NCBI RefSeq assembly: GCF_004363555.1
Contig: NZ_SNZJ01000019.1
Location: 25,746-89,745 of the forward strand
Reading direction: 5' to 3'
DNA: 64,000 nt
Origin: Halomonas ventosae
Lineage (GTDB): Bacteria > Pseudomonadota > Gammaproteobacteria > Pseudomonadales > Halomonadaceae
The notes beneath the pieces are model-generated. The model searched no databases. It was not told where the DNA came from and was given only the letters and a program-made list of their open reading frames with translations. The position numbers and the translations under genes are program-made. This document shows positions 54,239-63,227 of the stretch, in pieces. Every line of letters starts with the position of its first letter. Within the stretch, counting starts at the first letter, position 1.

Positions 54239-55270
54239 ATGCTGCTGAACCGCCGTCTCGCCATGCCCCTCGCCGCCCTGGTGGCCGGCTCCGCCATGGC
54301 CTCCCAGGCCGCTGCCGCCGAGGAGCTCAATGTCTACTCCGCTCGCCACTACGACTCCGACGAGGCGCTCTATGCCGCCTTCACCGAGCAGACCGGCATC
54401 GAGGTCAACGTCCTCGAGGGCGACTCCGACCAGTTGATCCAGCGCCTCAAGCTGGAGGGCGAGGCCAGCCCCGCCGACGTGATGATCACCGTGGACGCCG
54501 GCCGCCTGTGGCGCGGCGAGCAGGAGGACATCTTCGCCAGCGTGGAATCCGAGGTGCTCGACGAGCGGCTGCCCGACTACATGCGCCACCCGGAAGGCAA
54601 GTGGTTCGGCTTCAGTCAGCGTGTCCGGGCGATCTTCATCGACCCCAGCGAGGTCGATGCCGCCGAGATCACCAGCTACGAGGACCTGGCGGACCCGAAG
54701 TTCGCGGGCCAGGTCTGCATCCGCTCCTCGAACAACATCTACAACCAGTCACTGCTGGCCTCGCTGATCGCCCACCACGGCGAGGAAGAGGCGGAAGCCT
54801 GGGCCAAGGGTGTGGTCGACAACTTCGCGCGTGACCCCGAAGGCGGCGACACCGACCAGATCCTCGGCGTCGCCAGCGGCGAGTGCAACATCGCCCTGGC
54901 CAACCACTACTACTACGTGCGCCTGGTCAACTCCGACCAGGAAGCCGACCGCGAGGCGGCCGAGCAGGTCGAGATCGTCTTCCCCAACCAGGACGGTCGC
55001 GGCGCGCACGTCAACGTGGGCGGTGCTGGCATGGTGAAGGGTGCGCCCAACGAGGAGAACGCCGTGCGCTTCCTCGAGTTCCTCGCCTCCGACGAGGCCC
55101 AGGCACTGTTTGCCACCGGCAACTACGAGTTCCCCGCCGTGGAATCCGCGGAGACCGATGGCGTCATCGCCTCCTGGGGCGACTTCAAGAAGGACGACCT
55201 GAACGTCAGCGTGCTGGGCGAGAACAACCCCGAGGCGATCCGGATCTTCGATCGCGTCGGCTGGCGGTAA
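54239..55270 (+). CDS. fbpA: Ferric-iron ABC transporter substrate-binding protein (FbpA/FutA type)
   Basis: The 343-residue product has a signal peptide (SQAAAAEE near residue 28) and the ferric-binding fold: LNVYSARHYDSDEALYAAFTEQTGIEVNVLEGDSDQLIQRLKLEG at the mature N terminus and NIALANHYYYVRLVNSD near 235 with the adjacent tyrosines that bind iron. Start at 54239 is set by GAGGTG; the frame upstream is not needed. A good terminator follows. It is separate from fbpB and fbpC in orientation. Confidence 0.93.
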   Translation: MLLNRRLAMPLAALVAGSAMASQAAAAEELNVYSARHYDSDEALYAAFTEQTGIEVNVLEGDSDQLIQRLKLEGEASPADVMITVDAGRLWRGEQEDIFASVESEVLDERLPDYMRHPEGKWFGFSQRVRAIFIDPSEVDAAEITSYEDLADPKFAGQVCIRSSNNIYNQSLLASLIAHHGEEEAEAWAKGVVDNFARDPEGGDTDQILGVASGECNIALANHYYYVRLVNSDQEADREAAEQVEIVFPNQDGRGAHVNVGGAGMVKGAPNEENAVRFLEFLASDEAQALFATGNYEFPAVESAETDGVIASWGDFKKDDLNVSVLGENNPEAIRIFDRVGWR

Positions 55271-55293
55271 GCCGTCAGGCCAGGCCGGACAGG

Positions 55294-55322
55294 AACGCCA
55301 CCGCAGCCGCGGTGGCGTTTTT
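55294..55322 (+). terminator. Rho-independent terminator after fbpA
   Basis: An 11-bp stem (AACGCCACCGC / GCGGTGGCGTT, loop AGCC) followed by TTTTT, 23 bases after the stop. Confidence 0.92.
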
Positions 55323-55327
55323 CATGG

Positions 55328-58111
55328 TCAGTGCGCCTCGTCCCAGTTGGCCCCACTCTCGGCCTCGACGGTCAGCGCCACATCGAGCTTCGCGGCCCTC
55401 TCCATCCGCCCCTTCACCTCCTCGATGAAGGCATCGACCTGGCCCTCGGCCACCTCGAAGACCAGCTCGTCGTGGACCTGCATCACCATCACCGCATCGA
55501 ATGACTCGCCTGCGAGCCAGGCATCGACGTCGATCATCGCCCGCTTGATGATGTCGGCCGCGGTGCCCTGCATGGGGGCATTGATGGCGGTGCGCTCGGC
55601 GCCCTGGCGACGCGCGCGGTTCTGCGAACGGATCTCCGGCAGGTGGAGGCGCCGGCCGAAGACCGTCTCCACGTAGCCATCCTCGGCCGCCTGGGCGCGG
55701 ATGCGCTCCATGTAGCGCGCCACCCCGGGGTAGCGGTCGAAGTAGCGGTCGATGTAGGTCTGCGCCTGGCCGCGCTCGATGTGCAGCTGCCGGCCCAGGC
55801 CCCAGGCGCTCATGCCGTAGATCAGCCCGAAGTTGATCGCCTTGGCGCTGCGCCGCTGGTCGCCCGAGACCTTGTCGAGCGCCACCCCGAACACCTCGGC
55901 GGCGGTGGCGGCGTGGATGTCTCGCCCCTCGGCGAAGGCCTCGAGCAGCCCCTTGTCACCGGAGAGATGGGCCATGATGCGCAGCTCGATCTGGGAGTAG
56001 TCGGCGGCGACGATGCGGTAGCCGGGCCGGGCGATAAAGGCCTGGCGGATCTTTCTGCCCTCCTCGGTGCGGATCGGGATGTTCTGCAGGTTGGGGTCGC
56101 TGGAGGAGAGCCGCCCGGTGGCGGTGACCGCCTGGTGGTAGCTGGTGTGCAGTCGCCCGGTCCCCTTGTTGACCAGCCGCGGCAGCTTGTCGGTGTAGGT
56201 GGACTTGAGCTTGGCGAGCCCGCGGTGCTCCATGATCACCTTGGGCAGCGGGTAGTCCAGCGCCAGCTCCTCGAGCACCGCCTCCGCGGTGGAGGGCGCC
56301 CCCTTGGGGGTCTTCTTGATCACCGGGATCTTCTGCTCCTCGAAGAGGATCTGCCCGAGCTGCTTGGGGGAGCCGAGGTTGAATTCGCGGCCGGCGAGCT
56401 CGAAGGCGCTGGCCTCCAGCTCGCGGATGCGCGTCTCGAGCTCCCGGCTCTGGGCATGCAGACGCTCCGGGTCCAGCGCCACCCCGGTGCGCTCCATGCG
56501 CGAGAGCACAGGGATCAGCGGCAGCTCGATCGCCTCGAGCACCTCGGCGAGCCGCCCCTCGGCCTCGACGCGGGGACGCAGCTCCCGGTGCAGGCGCAGG
56601 GTGATGTCGACGTCCTCGCAGGCGTAGGGCGCGGCCTGCTCCAGGGCCACCTGGTTGAAGGTGAGCTGCTTGGCGCCCTTGCCGGCGATCTCCTCGAAGG
56701 AGATGGTCTTCTCCCCCAGGTACTTCAGCGCCAGGGAATCCATGTCGTGGCGGGTCGCCGTGGAGTCGAGCACATAGGACTCCAGCATGGTGTCCTCCAG
56801 GGGCCCGGCCACCGCGATGCCGACGTTGGCCAGCACCGAGATGTCGTACTTGAGGTTCTGGCCGACCTTGGTCCGGCCGTCGCCCTCCCAGAGCGGGCGC
56901 AGGGCCTCGAGCACCGCCTCGCGGTCGAGCTGCTCGGGGGCATCGAGGTAGTCATGGGCCAACGGGATATAGGCCGCCTCGCCAGGTTCCAGCGACAGCC
57001 CCACGCCCACCACCTGCGCCTCCATATAGTTCAGGCTGGTGGTCTCCAGGTCGAAGCAGAAGGTATCGCTCGCCTTGAGCCGCTCGAGCCAGGCGTCGAG
57101 GTCGGCCTGGGCCAGGATGACATGGTCCTCGCGGGCAGAACGACGCTCCGAGCCGGCCGCCCCCTCGCCCTCGTCCTCGGCCGGCACCGGCGTGCCGCCC
57201 GCCGCGTCGTCGACCCCCTCGTCCTTGCCCTCGAGCAGCTCGGCGAGCCAGGCCCGGAACTCCAGCCGGCGATAGAGCTCGAGCAGCGCCTCGCGGTCGG
57301 GGTGGGCGATGTCCAGGTCGTCGAGCCCCACCGGCAGCTCGCAGTCGGTCTTGATGGTCGCGAGCTGGTAGGAGAGGAAGGCCTGGTCGCGGTGCTCCTC
57401 GAGCTTCTTCGGCAGCGTCTTGGCGCCGCGAAAGCCCAGTGCCTTGACCTTCTCCAGGTCGGCATAGAGGGTCTCGAGCCCGCCGTCCATGCCCTGCAGC
57501 AGCCCCAGCGCGGTCTTCTCGCCGACCCCCGGCACGCCGGGGATGTTGTCGACCTTGTCGCCCATCAGGGCCAGGAAGTCGATGATCAGCGCCGGCGGCA
57601 GGCCGAACTTCTCCTTCACGCCGTCGACGTCCAGCGTCTCGTCCTTCATGGTATTGACCAGCGTGATGTGCTCGTTGACCAGCTGGGCCATGTCCTTGTC
57701 GCCGGTGGAGATCACCGCGTCGCGGCCCGCCTCGGTGGCCCGTCGGGCCAGGGTGCCGATGACGTCGTCGGCCTCCACCCCCTCGATGCACAGCAGCGGC
57801 AGGCCCAGGGCCCTGACGCAGTCGTGCAGCGGCTGCACCTGGGAGCGCAGGTCATCGGGCATCGGCGGCCGGTGGGACTTGTACTGCTCGAACAGCTCGT
57901 CGCGGAAGGTCTTGCCCGGGGCATCGAAGACCACTGCCATGGGGCTGTCGGGGTAGTCCTTGATCAGCCGCTTGAGCATGTTGAGCACCCCCTTGATCGC
58001 CCCGGTGGGCTGGCCGTCGGAGGTGGCCAGGGGCGGCAGGGCGTGGAAGGCGCGGTACAGATATGAGGAACCGTCGACGAGAACGATGGGCGTATCGGCC
58101 ATGAAGGGCAT
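55328..58111 (-). CDS. polA: DNA polymerase I
   Basis: It removes RNA primers and fills repair gaps. The 927-residue protein has the 5'-3' exonuclease (about 1–290; [19 protein letters not shown]), an intact 3'-5' proofreading exonuclease (FDLETTSLN near 350 with the DxE metal ligands) and the polymerase domain ([16 protein letters not shown] near 700, [22 protein letters not shown] near 880). A charged acidic linker ([17 protein letters not shown]) near 310 separates the first two. The ATG may be the fourth codon, MADTPIV. Confidence 0.95.
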   Translation of the reverse strand: MPFMADTPIVLVDGSSYLYRAFHALPPLATSDGQPTGAIKGVLNMLKRLIKDYPDSPMAVVFDAPGKTFRDELFEQYKSHRPPMPDDLRSQVQPLHDCVRALGLPLLCIEGVEADDVIGTLARRATEAGRDAVISTGDKDMAQLVNEHITLVNTMKDETLDVDGVKEKFGLPPALIIDFLALMGDKVDNIPGVPGVGEKTALGLLQGMDGGLETLYADLEKVKALGFRGAKTLPKKLEEHRDQAFLSYQLATIKTDCELPVGLDDLDIAHPDREALLELYRRLEFRAWLAELLEGKDEGVDDAAGGTPVPAEDEGEGAAGSERRSAREDHVILAQADLDAWLERLKASDTFCFDLETTSLNYMEAQVVGVGLSLEPGEAAYIPLAHDYLDAPEQLDREAVLEALRPLWEGDGRTKVGQNLKYDISVLANVGIAVAGPLEDTMLESYVLDSTATRHDMDSLALKYLGEKTISFEEIAGKGAKQLTFNQVALEQAAPYACEDVDITLRLHRELRPRVEAEGRLAEVLEAIELPLIPVLSRMERTGVALDPERLHAQSRELETRIRELEASAFELAGREFNLGSPKQLGQILFEEQKIPVIKKTPKGAPSTAEAVLEELALDYPLPKVIMEHRGLAKLKSTYTDKLPRLVNKGTGRLHTSYHQAVTATGRLSSSDPNLQNIPIRTEEGRKIRQAFIARPGYRIVAADYSQIELRIMAHLSGDKGLLEAFAEGRDIHAATAAEVFGVALDKVSGDQRRSAKAINFGLIYGMSAWGLGRQLHIERGQAQTYIDRYFDRYPGVARYMERIRAQAAEDGYVETVFGRRLHLPEIRSQNRARRQGAERTAINAPMQGTAADIIKRAMIDVDAWLAGESFDAVMVMQVHDELVFEVAEGQVDAFIEEVKGRMERAAKLDVALTVEAESGANWDEAH

Positions 58112-58257
58112 CCATTGAAGCGTGGCGTGAGGTGATCCTGATCATCCATGATACGCATTGCCGTCGCCTTTTGCCGCGGGTGGTAGGCCGGGCGCCCGCT
58201 AGCCCCTACACTGGGGGTATCCCTGCTTCCCCGCCCCGTGCGGCCCTGGAGGTCATC

Positions 58258-58557
58258 ATGAAGAAGTTCCCGAGACGCTCGATCACTGCCCTGCTGCTGG
58301 CCCTCGCCCTGGTCCTGGCCAGCGGTGGCAGTGCCCTGGCGCAGTCCTCCGCCGACCTCGAGCCGGACATCACCGTCCGCCAGGAGGAGGAGCGCACCAT
58401 CCGCGAGTACCGCGTCAACGGCGAGCTCTATGCCATCGAGATCCGCCCCTCCTCCGGCCCCTCCTACTATCTCGTCGACCACGACGGGGACGGCGACTTC
58501 GAGCGCCAGGAGGGCGACCGCATCGCCGTCCCCCAGTGGGTACTGAAGACCTTCTGA
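58258..58557 (+). CDS. DUF2782 secreted protein
   Basis: The 99-residue product has a signal peptide (GSALAQSS near residue 29) and the compact DUF2782 domain (EPDITVRQEEERTIREYRVNGELYAIEIRPSSGPSYYLVDHDGDGDFERQ). TGGAGG precedes the ATG. A place between polA and thrB is conserved in related gammaproteobacteria. Function unknown. Confidence 0.85.
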   Translation: MKKFPRRSITALLLALALVLASGGSALAQSSADLEPDITVRQEEERTIREYRVNGELYAIEIRPSSGPSYYLVDHDGDGDFERQEGDRIAVPQWVLKTF

Positions 58558-58679
58558 GCCCGCGGTCCCCCCGCTTCCGACCCCCGGCCCCGGCAGGGCA
58601 CCCGCCGCGACCGGGCCACGTGCATCGGTGTGCCAAGTCGCTACAATAGGCGGCTTGGCATTTCCCGGGCGAGAGACAC

Positions 58680-59639
58680 ATGGCTGTATTCACACCGCTT
58701 ACCGAACCTCAGGTCGCCGAGTTCCTCAGCCGCTTCGATGCCGGCTCGCTCGTCTCCCTAGAAGGCGTGCCTGCCGGCACCGAGAACACCACCTTCTTCG
58801 TCACCACCGACCGGCGCGAGCTGGTGCTGACCCTCTTCGAGCAGGGCGAGCACGAGGAGCTGCCGTTCTTCGTCGAGCTGCTCGACTACCTGGACGAGCA
58901 CCGCCTGCCGGTGCCGGGCCCGCTGCACGACCGCGACGGCATCGCCCTGCACACCCTGGCCGGCAAGCCCGCCCTGCTGTTCCCGAAGCTGCCCGGTCGG
59001 CACCCGAAGGACCCGAACCTGGCGCAGTGCCGCGAGCTCGGCGACACCCTCGGGCGCATGCACGTGGTCTCCCGTCACTTCCCGGGGAACCGCCCCAACC
59101 CGCGGGACCTGCACTGGCTGCTGCCCATGCACCACAAGGTGCTGGTCTACCTCTCGCCGCAGGACCAGGCGCTGATGAAGGACGAGGTGGAGATCTACCA
59201 GGGGTTCTTCGGCGACGCCCCGGCACTGCCCCAGGGCGCGCTGCACGGCGACCTGTTCCGCGACAACACCCTCTTCGACGGCGACCGGCTGGGCGGGCTG
59301 ATCGACTTCTACAACGGCTGCACCGGTGACCTGCTGTTCGACCTGGCCATCGTCATCAACGACTGGGCCACCGGGCCCGATGGCCGCCTGGATGCCGCGC
59401 GCCACGATGCCATCCTCGCCGCCTACCTGGCGCGCCGGCCGCTGAGCCCCGCCGAGCGCGACGCCTGGCCGATGATGCTGCGCCTGACCGCCCTGCGCTA
59501 CTGGCTGTCGCGGCTGCTGGTGGTCTACGTGGACCCGCCGGCCCACGACCTCACGCCACACGACCCCGAACAGTTCCGTACCATCCTCAAGGCGCGCCTG
59601 GAAGATGGCGCCCTGCCGCTGCCCGAGGTGAGCGAATGA
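58680..59639 (+). CDS. thrB: Homoserine kinase (aminoglycoside-phosphotransferase fold)
   Basis: It phosphorylates homoserine in threonine synthesis. The 319-residue protein is of the APH-fold ThrB type found in pseudomonads: GVPAGTENTTFFVTTDRRELVLTLFE near residue 30, then LHGDLFRDNTLFDGDRLGGLIDFYNG near 190 with the catalytic aspartate and metal site. It overlaps speA in ATGA. Confidence 0.93.
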   Translation: MAVFTPLTEPQVAEFLSRFDAGSLVSLEGVPAGTENTTFFVTTDRRELVLTLFEQGEHEELPFFVELLDYLDEHRLPVPGPLHDRDGIALHTLAGKPALLFPKLPGRHPKDPNLAQCRELGDTLGRMHVVSRHFPGNRPNPRDLHWLLPMHHKVLVYLSPQDQALMKDEVEIYQGFFGDAPALPQGALHGDLFRDNTLFDGDRLGGLIDFYNGCTGDLLFDLAIVINDWATGPDGRLDAARHDAILAAYLARRPLSPAERDAWPMMLRLTALRYWLSRLLVVYVDPPAHDLTPHDPEQFRTILKARLEDGALPLPEVSE

Positions 59640-61558
59640 GCCTGTCCAAGAGCAGTGCCGCCGGACCGGCACAGCGCGCGCGGCGCACCTGGAACATCGA
59701 CCAGTGGGGCAGCGGCTACTTCGACGTCGACGACAGCGGCCACGCCCTGGTGCGCCCGCTCGGCAGCGAGGCCGAGGGCCCGGCCCTGCCGCTTGACGAC
59801 CTGGTGGCCGAGCTGCGCCAGGCCGGGCTGCGCCTGCCGGTGCTGGTGCGCTTCACCGATATCCTCCACGACCGGGTCGAGCAGCTCTGCGCCGCCTTCG
59901 ATACCGCCATGCAGGAGGAGGAGTTCGGCGGTGGCTACACCGCGGTCTACCCGATCAAGGTCAACCAGCAGCGCCGGGTGGTGGAGGAGATCCTCGGCAC
60001 CCAGGAGCGCGGCCATGGCCGGGTGGGGCTCGAGGCCGGCAGCAAGCCGGAGCTGCTCGCCGTGCTGGCACTCTCCGGCGACGGCCCCTCGCTGATCGTC
60101 TGCAACGGCTACAAGGACCGCGAGTACGTGCGCCTGGCGCTGATGGGCGAGAAGCTCGGCCATCGGGTCTACCTGGTGGTGGAGAAGCTCTCGGAGCTGC
60201 CGCTGATCCTCGAGGAGGCCGAGCGCATCGGCGTCACGCCACGCATCGGCCTGCGCGCCCGCCTGGCCACCGTGGGGCGCGGCCGCTGGCAGAATACCGG
60301 CGGCGAGAAGTCCAAGTTTGGCCTCACCGCCAGCCAGGTGCTGGCGGTGGTGGAGCAGCTGCGCGAGGCCGATGCCCTGGCCAGCCTGCAGCTGGTGCAC
60401 TTCCACCTCGGCTCGCAGATCGCCAACATCCGCGATATCCAGCGTGGCCTGCGCGAGTGCGCCCGCTTCTACCAGAGCCTGGTGGCGCTGGGCGCGCCGG
60501 TGGACACCGTGGACGTGGGCGGCGGTCTCGGCGTCGACTACGAGGGCACCCGCTCGCGCAGCTTCTGCTCCGCCAACTACTCCATGCTGGAGTACGCCCG
60601 CAACGTGGTCTACGCCTTCCGCCTGGCCTGTCAGGAGTTCGAGCTGCCCCAGCCCCACCTGATCAGCGAGTCGGGTCGCGCGCTCACCGCCCACCATGCG
60701 GTGCTGATCACCAACGTGATCGGCGAGGAGCGCATCGGCGACGAGGCGCCCCCGCGCCGGGTCGAGGGCGACCCCCAGGTCGACGAGCTGTGGCGCGTCC
60801 ACGACCTGCTGCACGACCAGGCCGAGCCACGCGGCCTGGTGGAGGCCTGGCACGACCTGGTGCAGGCCATGGGCGAGCTCCACGAGCGCTTCGTGATGGG
60901 CCTCACCGACATCACCGCCCGGGCCGAGGGCGAGGGGGTCTACTTCGCCGCCTGCGCGCGGCTGCGTGCCCGGCTCGATACCCGCAACCGCGCCCACCGC
61001 GAGATCGACGACGAGCTGGCCGAGAAGCTCGCCGACAAGCTGTTCGTCAACTTCTCGCTGTTCCAGTCGGTGCCCGACGTCTGGGGCATCCAGCAGATCT
61101 TCCCGGTGCTGCCGCTCACCGGCCTGGACCACGAGCCGGTACGCCGCGGGGTGATTCAGGACATCACCTGCGACTCGGACGGGCGCATCGACGGCTACGT
61201 GGATGGCCAGGGCGTGGAGACCACCCTGCCGCTGCCGGAATGGCAGGAGGGCGACGAGAAGCTGCTGGGCTTCTTCATGGTGGGGGCCTATCAGGAGATC
61301 CTCGGCGACCTGCACAACCTGTTCGGCGACACCGACTCGGCGGATGCCGCCCTGGACGGCAACGGCCGCTGGTCGATCAGCCAGATCCAGCAGGGCGACC
61401 GGGTCGCCGATGTGCTCGGCTACGTCAACTTCGACGTCGCCGCCCTGCGCGAGCGGCTGGCCGAGCAGCTCGCGCGCAGCGGCCTGGAACGGGCCGAGCA
61501 GCAGGCCTTCCTCGACGACCTCTCGGATGGCCTCGAGGGCTACACCTACCTGGAGTAA
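59636..61558 (+). CDS. speA: Biosynthetic arginine decarboxylase
   Basis: It makes agmatine, a precursor of putrescine. The 640-residue PLP enzyme has Lys108 in YPIKVNQQ, the HFHLGSQI and DVGGGLGVDYEG glycine loops (near 262 and 300), and the C-terminal ISESGRALTAHHAV. It starts inside the thrB stop, so the two are likely coupled. Confidence 0.95.
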   Translation: MSLSKSSAAGPAQRARRTWNIDQWGSGYFDVDDSGHALVRPLGSEAEGPALPLDDLVAELRQAGLRLPVLVRFTDILHDRVEQLCAAFDTAMQEEEFGGGYTAVYPIKVNQQRRVVEEILGTQERGHGRVGLEAGSKPELLAVLALSGDGPSLIVCNGYKDREYVRLALMGEKLGHRVYLVVEKLSELPLILEEAERIGVTPRIGLRARLATVGRGRWQNTGGEKSKFGLTASQVLAVVEQLREADALASLQLVHFHLGSQIANIRDIQRGLRECARFYQSLVALGAPVDTVDVGGGLGVDYEGTRSRSFCSANYSMLEYARNVVYAFRLACQEFELPQPHLISESGRALTAHHAVLITNVIGEERIGDEAPPRRVEGDPQVDELWRVHDLLHDQAEPRGLVEAWHDLVQAMGELHERFVMGLTDITARAEGEGVYFAACARLRARLDTRNRAHREIDDELAEKLADKLFVNFSLFQSVPDVWGIQQIFPVLPLTGLDHEPVRRGVIQDITCDSDGRIDGYVDGQGVETTLPLPEWQEGDEKLLGFFMVGAYQEILGDLHNLFGDTDSADAALDGNGRWSISQIQQGDRVADVLGYVNFDVAALRERLAEQLARSGLERAEQQAFLDDLSDGLEGYTYLE

Positions 61559-61783
61559 ACATAGGGAAGGTATTCATTTCGGAAAAATCCTTTATTTCCA
61601 TAAGGTTGTTGATCTTCTCAAGCAGACACTGGATACCATTCATCAGGCGATAACCACATCGGCAATCACAGATAGAACACCTGAGATCTTGCGCCATGAG
61701 GGAAAACCGATAACGGAGCTTATATATTCACCATGGGCCACATGGCCACATGGGCCAACGGCTCTAGGACGGGGGCTACAGCC

Positions 61784-61821
61784 GGCCCACATGGAAGTTA
61801 TCCTCATGGGCCATGTGGGCC
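61784..61821. repeat. 11-bp perfect inverted repeat in a cluster of GGCCCATG units
   Basis: GGCCCACATGG at 61784–61794 pairs with CCATGTGGGCC at 61811–61821. Further units lie at about 61731–61755 (CCATGGGCCACATGGCCACA and TGGGCCA). Looks like a short repeat element or a set of protein-binding sites. Confidence 0.55.
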
Positions 61822-62220
61822 ACCCCTGTTCTGAGCCCCTGCGGTCCCGCCTGATGCATTCGCCTCCTGGTAGGCGCAGTCGACCTTGGTGCTGGCGGCG
61901 CATGCTGGGAGTAGATCCGGAGGACTGTGGCACAGGACGAACTTCTGGGTCGCCCGCCAGGGACAGATATGGGTCACGGCGCCGTCGAGGCTGGAGGCTG
62001 CCGCGCAGAACCTTAGCCGAACCTTATCCCCCCTCAGATCGCCCTGTGTGGCTCCACAGGGCGTTCCGGGCTCGAGGTATAGGGTGAAACAACGGGCACA
62101 CGACAGCAGGCTGGCACTGGAGTGGAGTCAGAGGCGTCCTGGTGCCTAGCAGCCGGCTGTGCCGGGGGAAGAAATGCACGCGGCCCTTATCCACCATTCC
62201 TCGATCCACTCTGGCTGGGC

Positions 62221-62386
62221 TTACCCCTTCGGCGAGTAGGCGCCGAGCGCGGGGTGCCACAGATGATCCCCGAGCATCACCAGGCCCTCCAGCTCCTCCT
62301 TCGTCGGCGGCGGGCCGGGCCTGTTCAGCCTGCGCTCCACCATCACGAAGAGCGTCTCGCGAACCTGTGTCAACGCCAATAAAGGT
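62221..62386 (-). pseudogene. Possible 3' remnant of a gene cut by the insertion sequence
   Basis: On the minus strand an open frame runs out of the IS end and continues outside it as QVRETLFVMVERRLNRPGPPPTKEELEGLVMLGDHLWHPALGAYSPKG before a stop. The composition looks coding, but no family was recognised and no start outside the element exists. It may be the C-terminal piece of an interrupted gene. Confidence 0.35.
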
Positions 62387-62423
62387 TGTCCGCTTTTCAT
62401 CAATTCAGATTGTCCGGTTTTCA

Positions 62424-63227
62424 TCAGTCTGAACTCATCGGTACCGGGTCAGGGGCGTGTGAGGTCTCTTCCTCCTTCGTCGTCGGTGTGGTCACCAGTC
62501 CGGCTCGACGCTTGTCCTTCAGCCGGTAGCTCTCGCCTTTGATGTTCACTGTGGTCGAGTGATGCAGCAACCGATCCAGGATCGCCGTGGCGATGACCTG
62601 ATCGCCGAAGATCTCGCCCCAGTCCATGAACGACTTGTTCGAGGTGAGGATGGTGCTGGCTCGCTCGTAGCGCCGGTTGATCAAGCGAAAGAACAGGCTG
62701 GCTTCCTCGCGGGTCATCGGCAGGTAGCCCATCTCGTCGAGTACCAGCACCTTGGGGTAAGTCAGCTGCTGGAGTTGCCGATCCAGGCGGTTCTCCTGGC
62801 GGGCCCGCATCAGCGTGCCGACCAGGCGATCCAGTGTCATGAACAGCACCCGATGGCCGGCCTCGGCCGCCTTCACCGCCAGGGCGACGGCGAGATGTGT
62901 CTTCCCGACACCAGGTGGCCCGAGCAGCACGACGTTTTCCCCGCGCTCGACGAAGCCCAGGCCGGCCAGATCGCGCACGATCTTGTGGTCGATGCTGGGC
63001 TGGAAGCTGAAGTCGAACTGCTCCAGGGTCTTGATCCATGGCAGCCGGGCTTGCTTCAGGCGGGATTCCAGCCCCTTCTGGTGGCGACCGCCCCATTCCT
63101 GTAACAGGGCCTGCTCCAGGAATTCGCGGTAGTTCAGGTCCTGCTTGCTGGCGTGCTCGCAGAGGCTGTCGAGCGAGGCCTGGAGGTGCTCCATCTTCAG
63201 TCGGTTGAGTAGCTGTTCCAGGGCCAT
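62424..63227 (-). CDS. istB: IS21-family helper ATPase IstB
   Basis: It binds target DNA and stimulates the transposase. The 267-residue AAA+ protein has Walker A LLGPPGVGKTHLAVAL near residue 102 and Walker B VLVLDEMGYLP near 160, then the ILTSNKSFMDWGEIFGD sensor region near 194. The ATG at 63227 follows AGGAGG at good spacing; a GTG one codon earlier is possible. It shares one base with the istA stop. Confidence 0.94.
   Translation of the reverse strand: MALEQLLNRLKMEHLQASLDSLCEHASKQDLNYREFLEQALLQEWGGRHQKGLESRLKQARLPWIKTLEQFDFSFQPSIDHKIVRDLAGLGFVERGENVVLLGPPGVGKTHLAVALAVKAAEAGHRVLFMTLDRLVGTLMRARQENRLDRQLQQLTYPKVLVLDEMGYLPMTREEASLFFRLINRRYERASTILTSNKSFMDWGEIFGDQVIATAILDRLLHHSTTVNIKGESYRLKDKRRAGLVTTPTTKEEETSHAPDPVPMSSD

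Larger units (their letters stand above)
61559..62386. other. Gene-poor region after speA, low-GC at first
   Basis: The first 180 bases are rich in A and T compared with everything before. At about 61731–61830 a cluster of GGCCCATG / CCATGGGCC-type units repeats in both orientations. No intact gene was supported on either strand. The right end meets the IS21-family element. Confidence 0.6.

Noticed and set aside
55643..58066. Plus-strand open frame of 807 codons across polA
   Set aside because: Antisense shadow of polA with no recognisable motif.
61425..61697. Minus-strand frame starting with a cysteine-rich CSICDCRCGY string after speA
   Set aside because: It runs into the 3' end of speA antisense, has no good ribosome binding site and only one short Cys cluster; chance coding is more likely.
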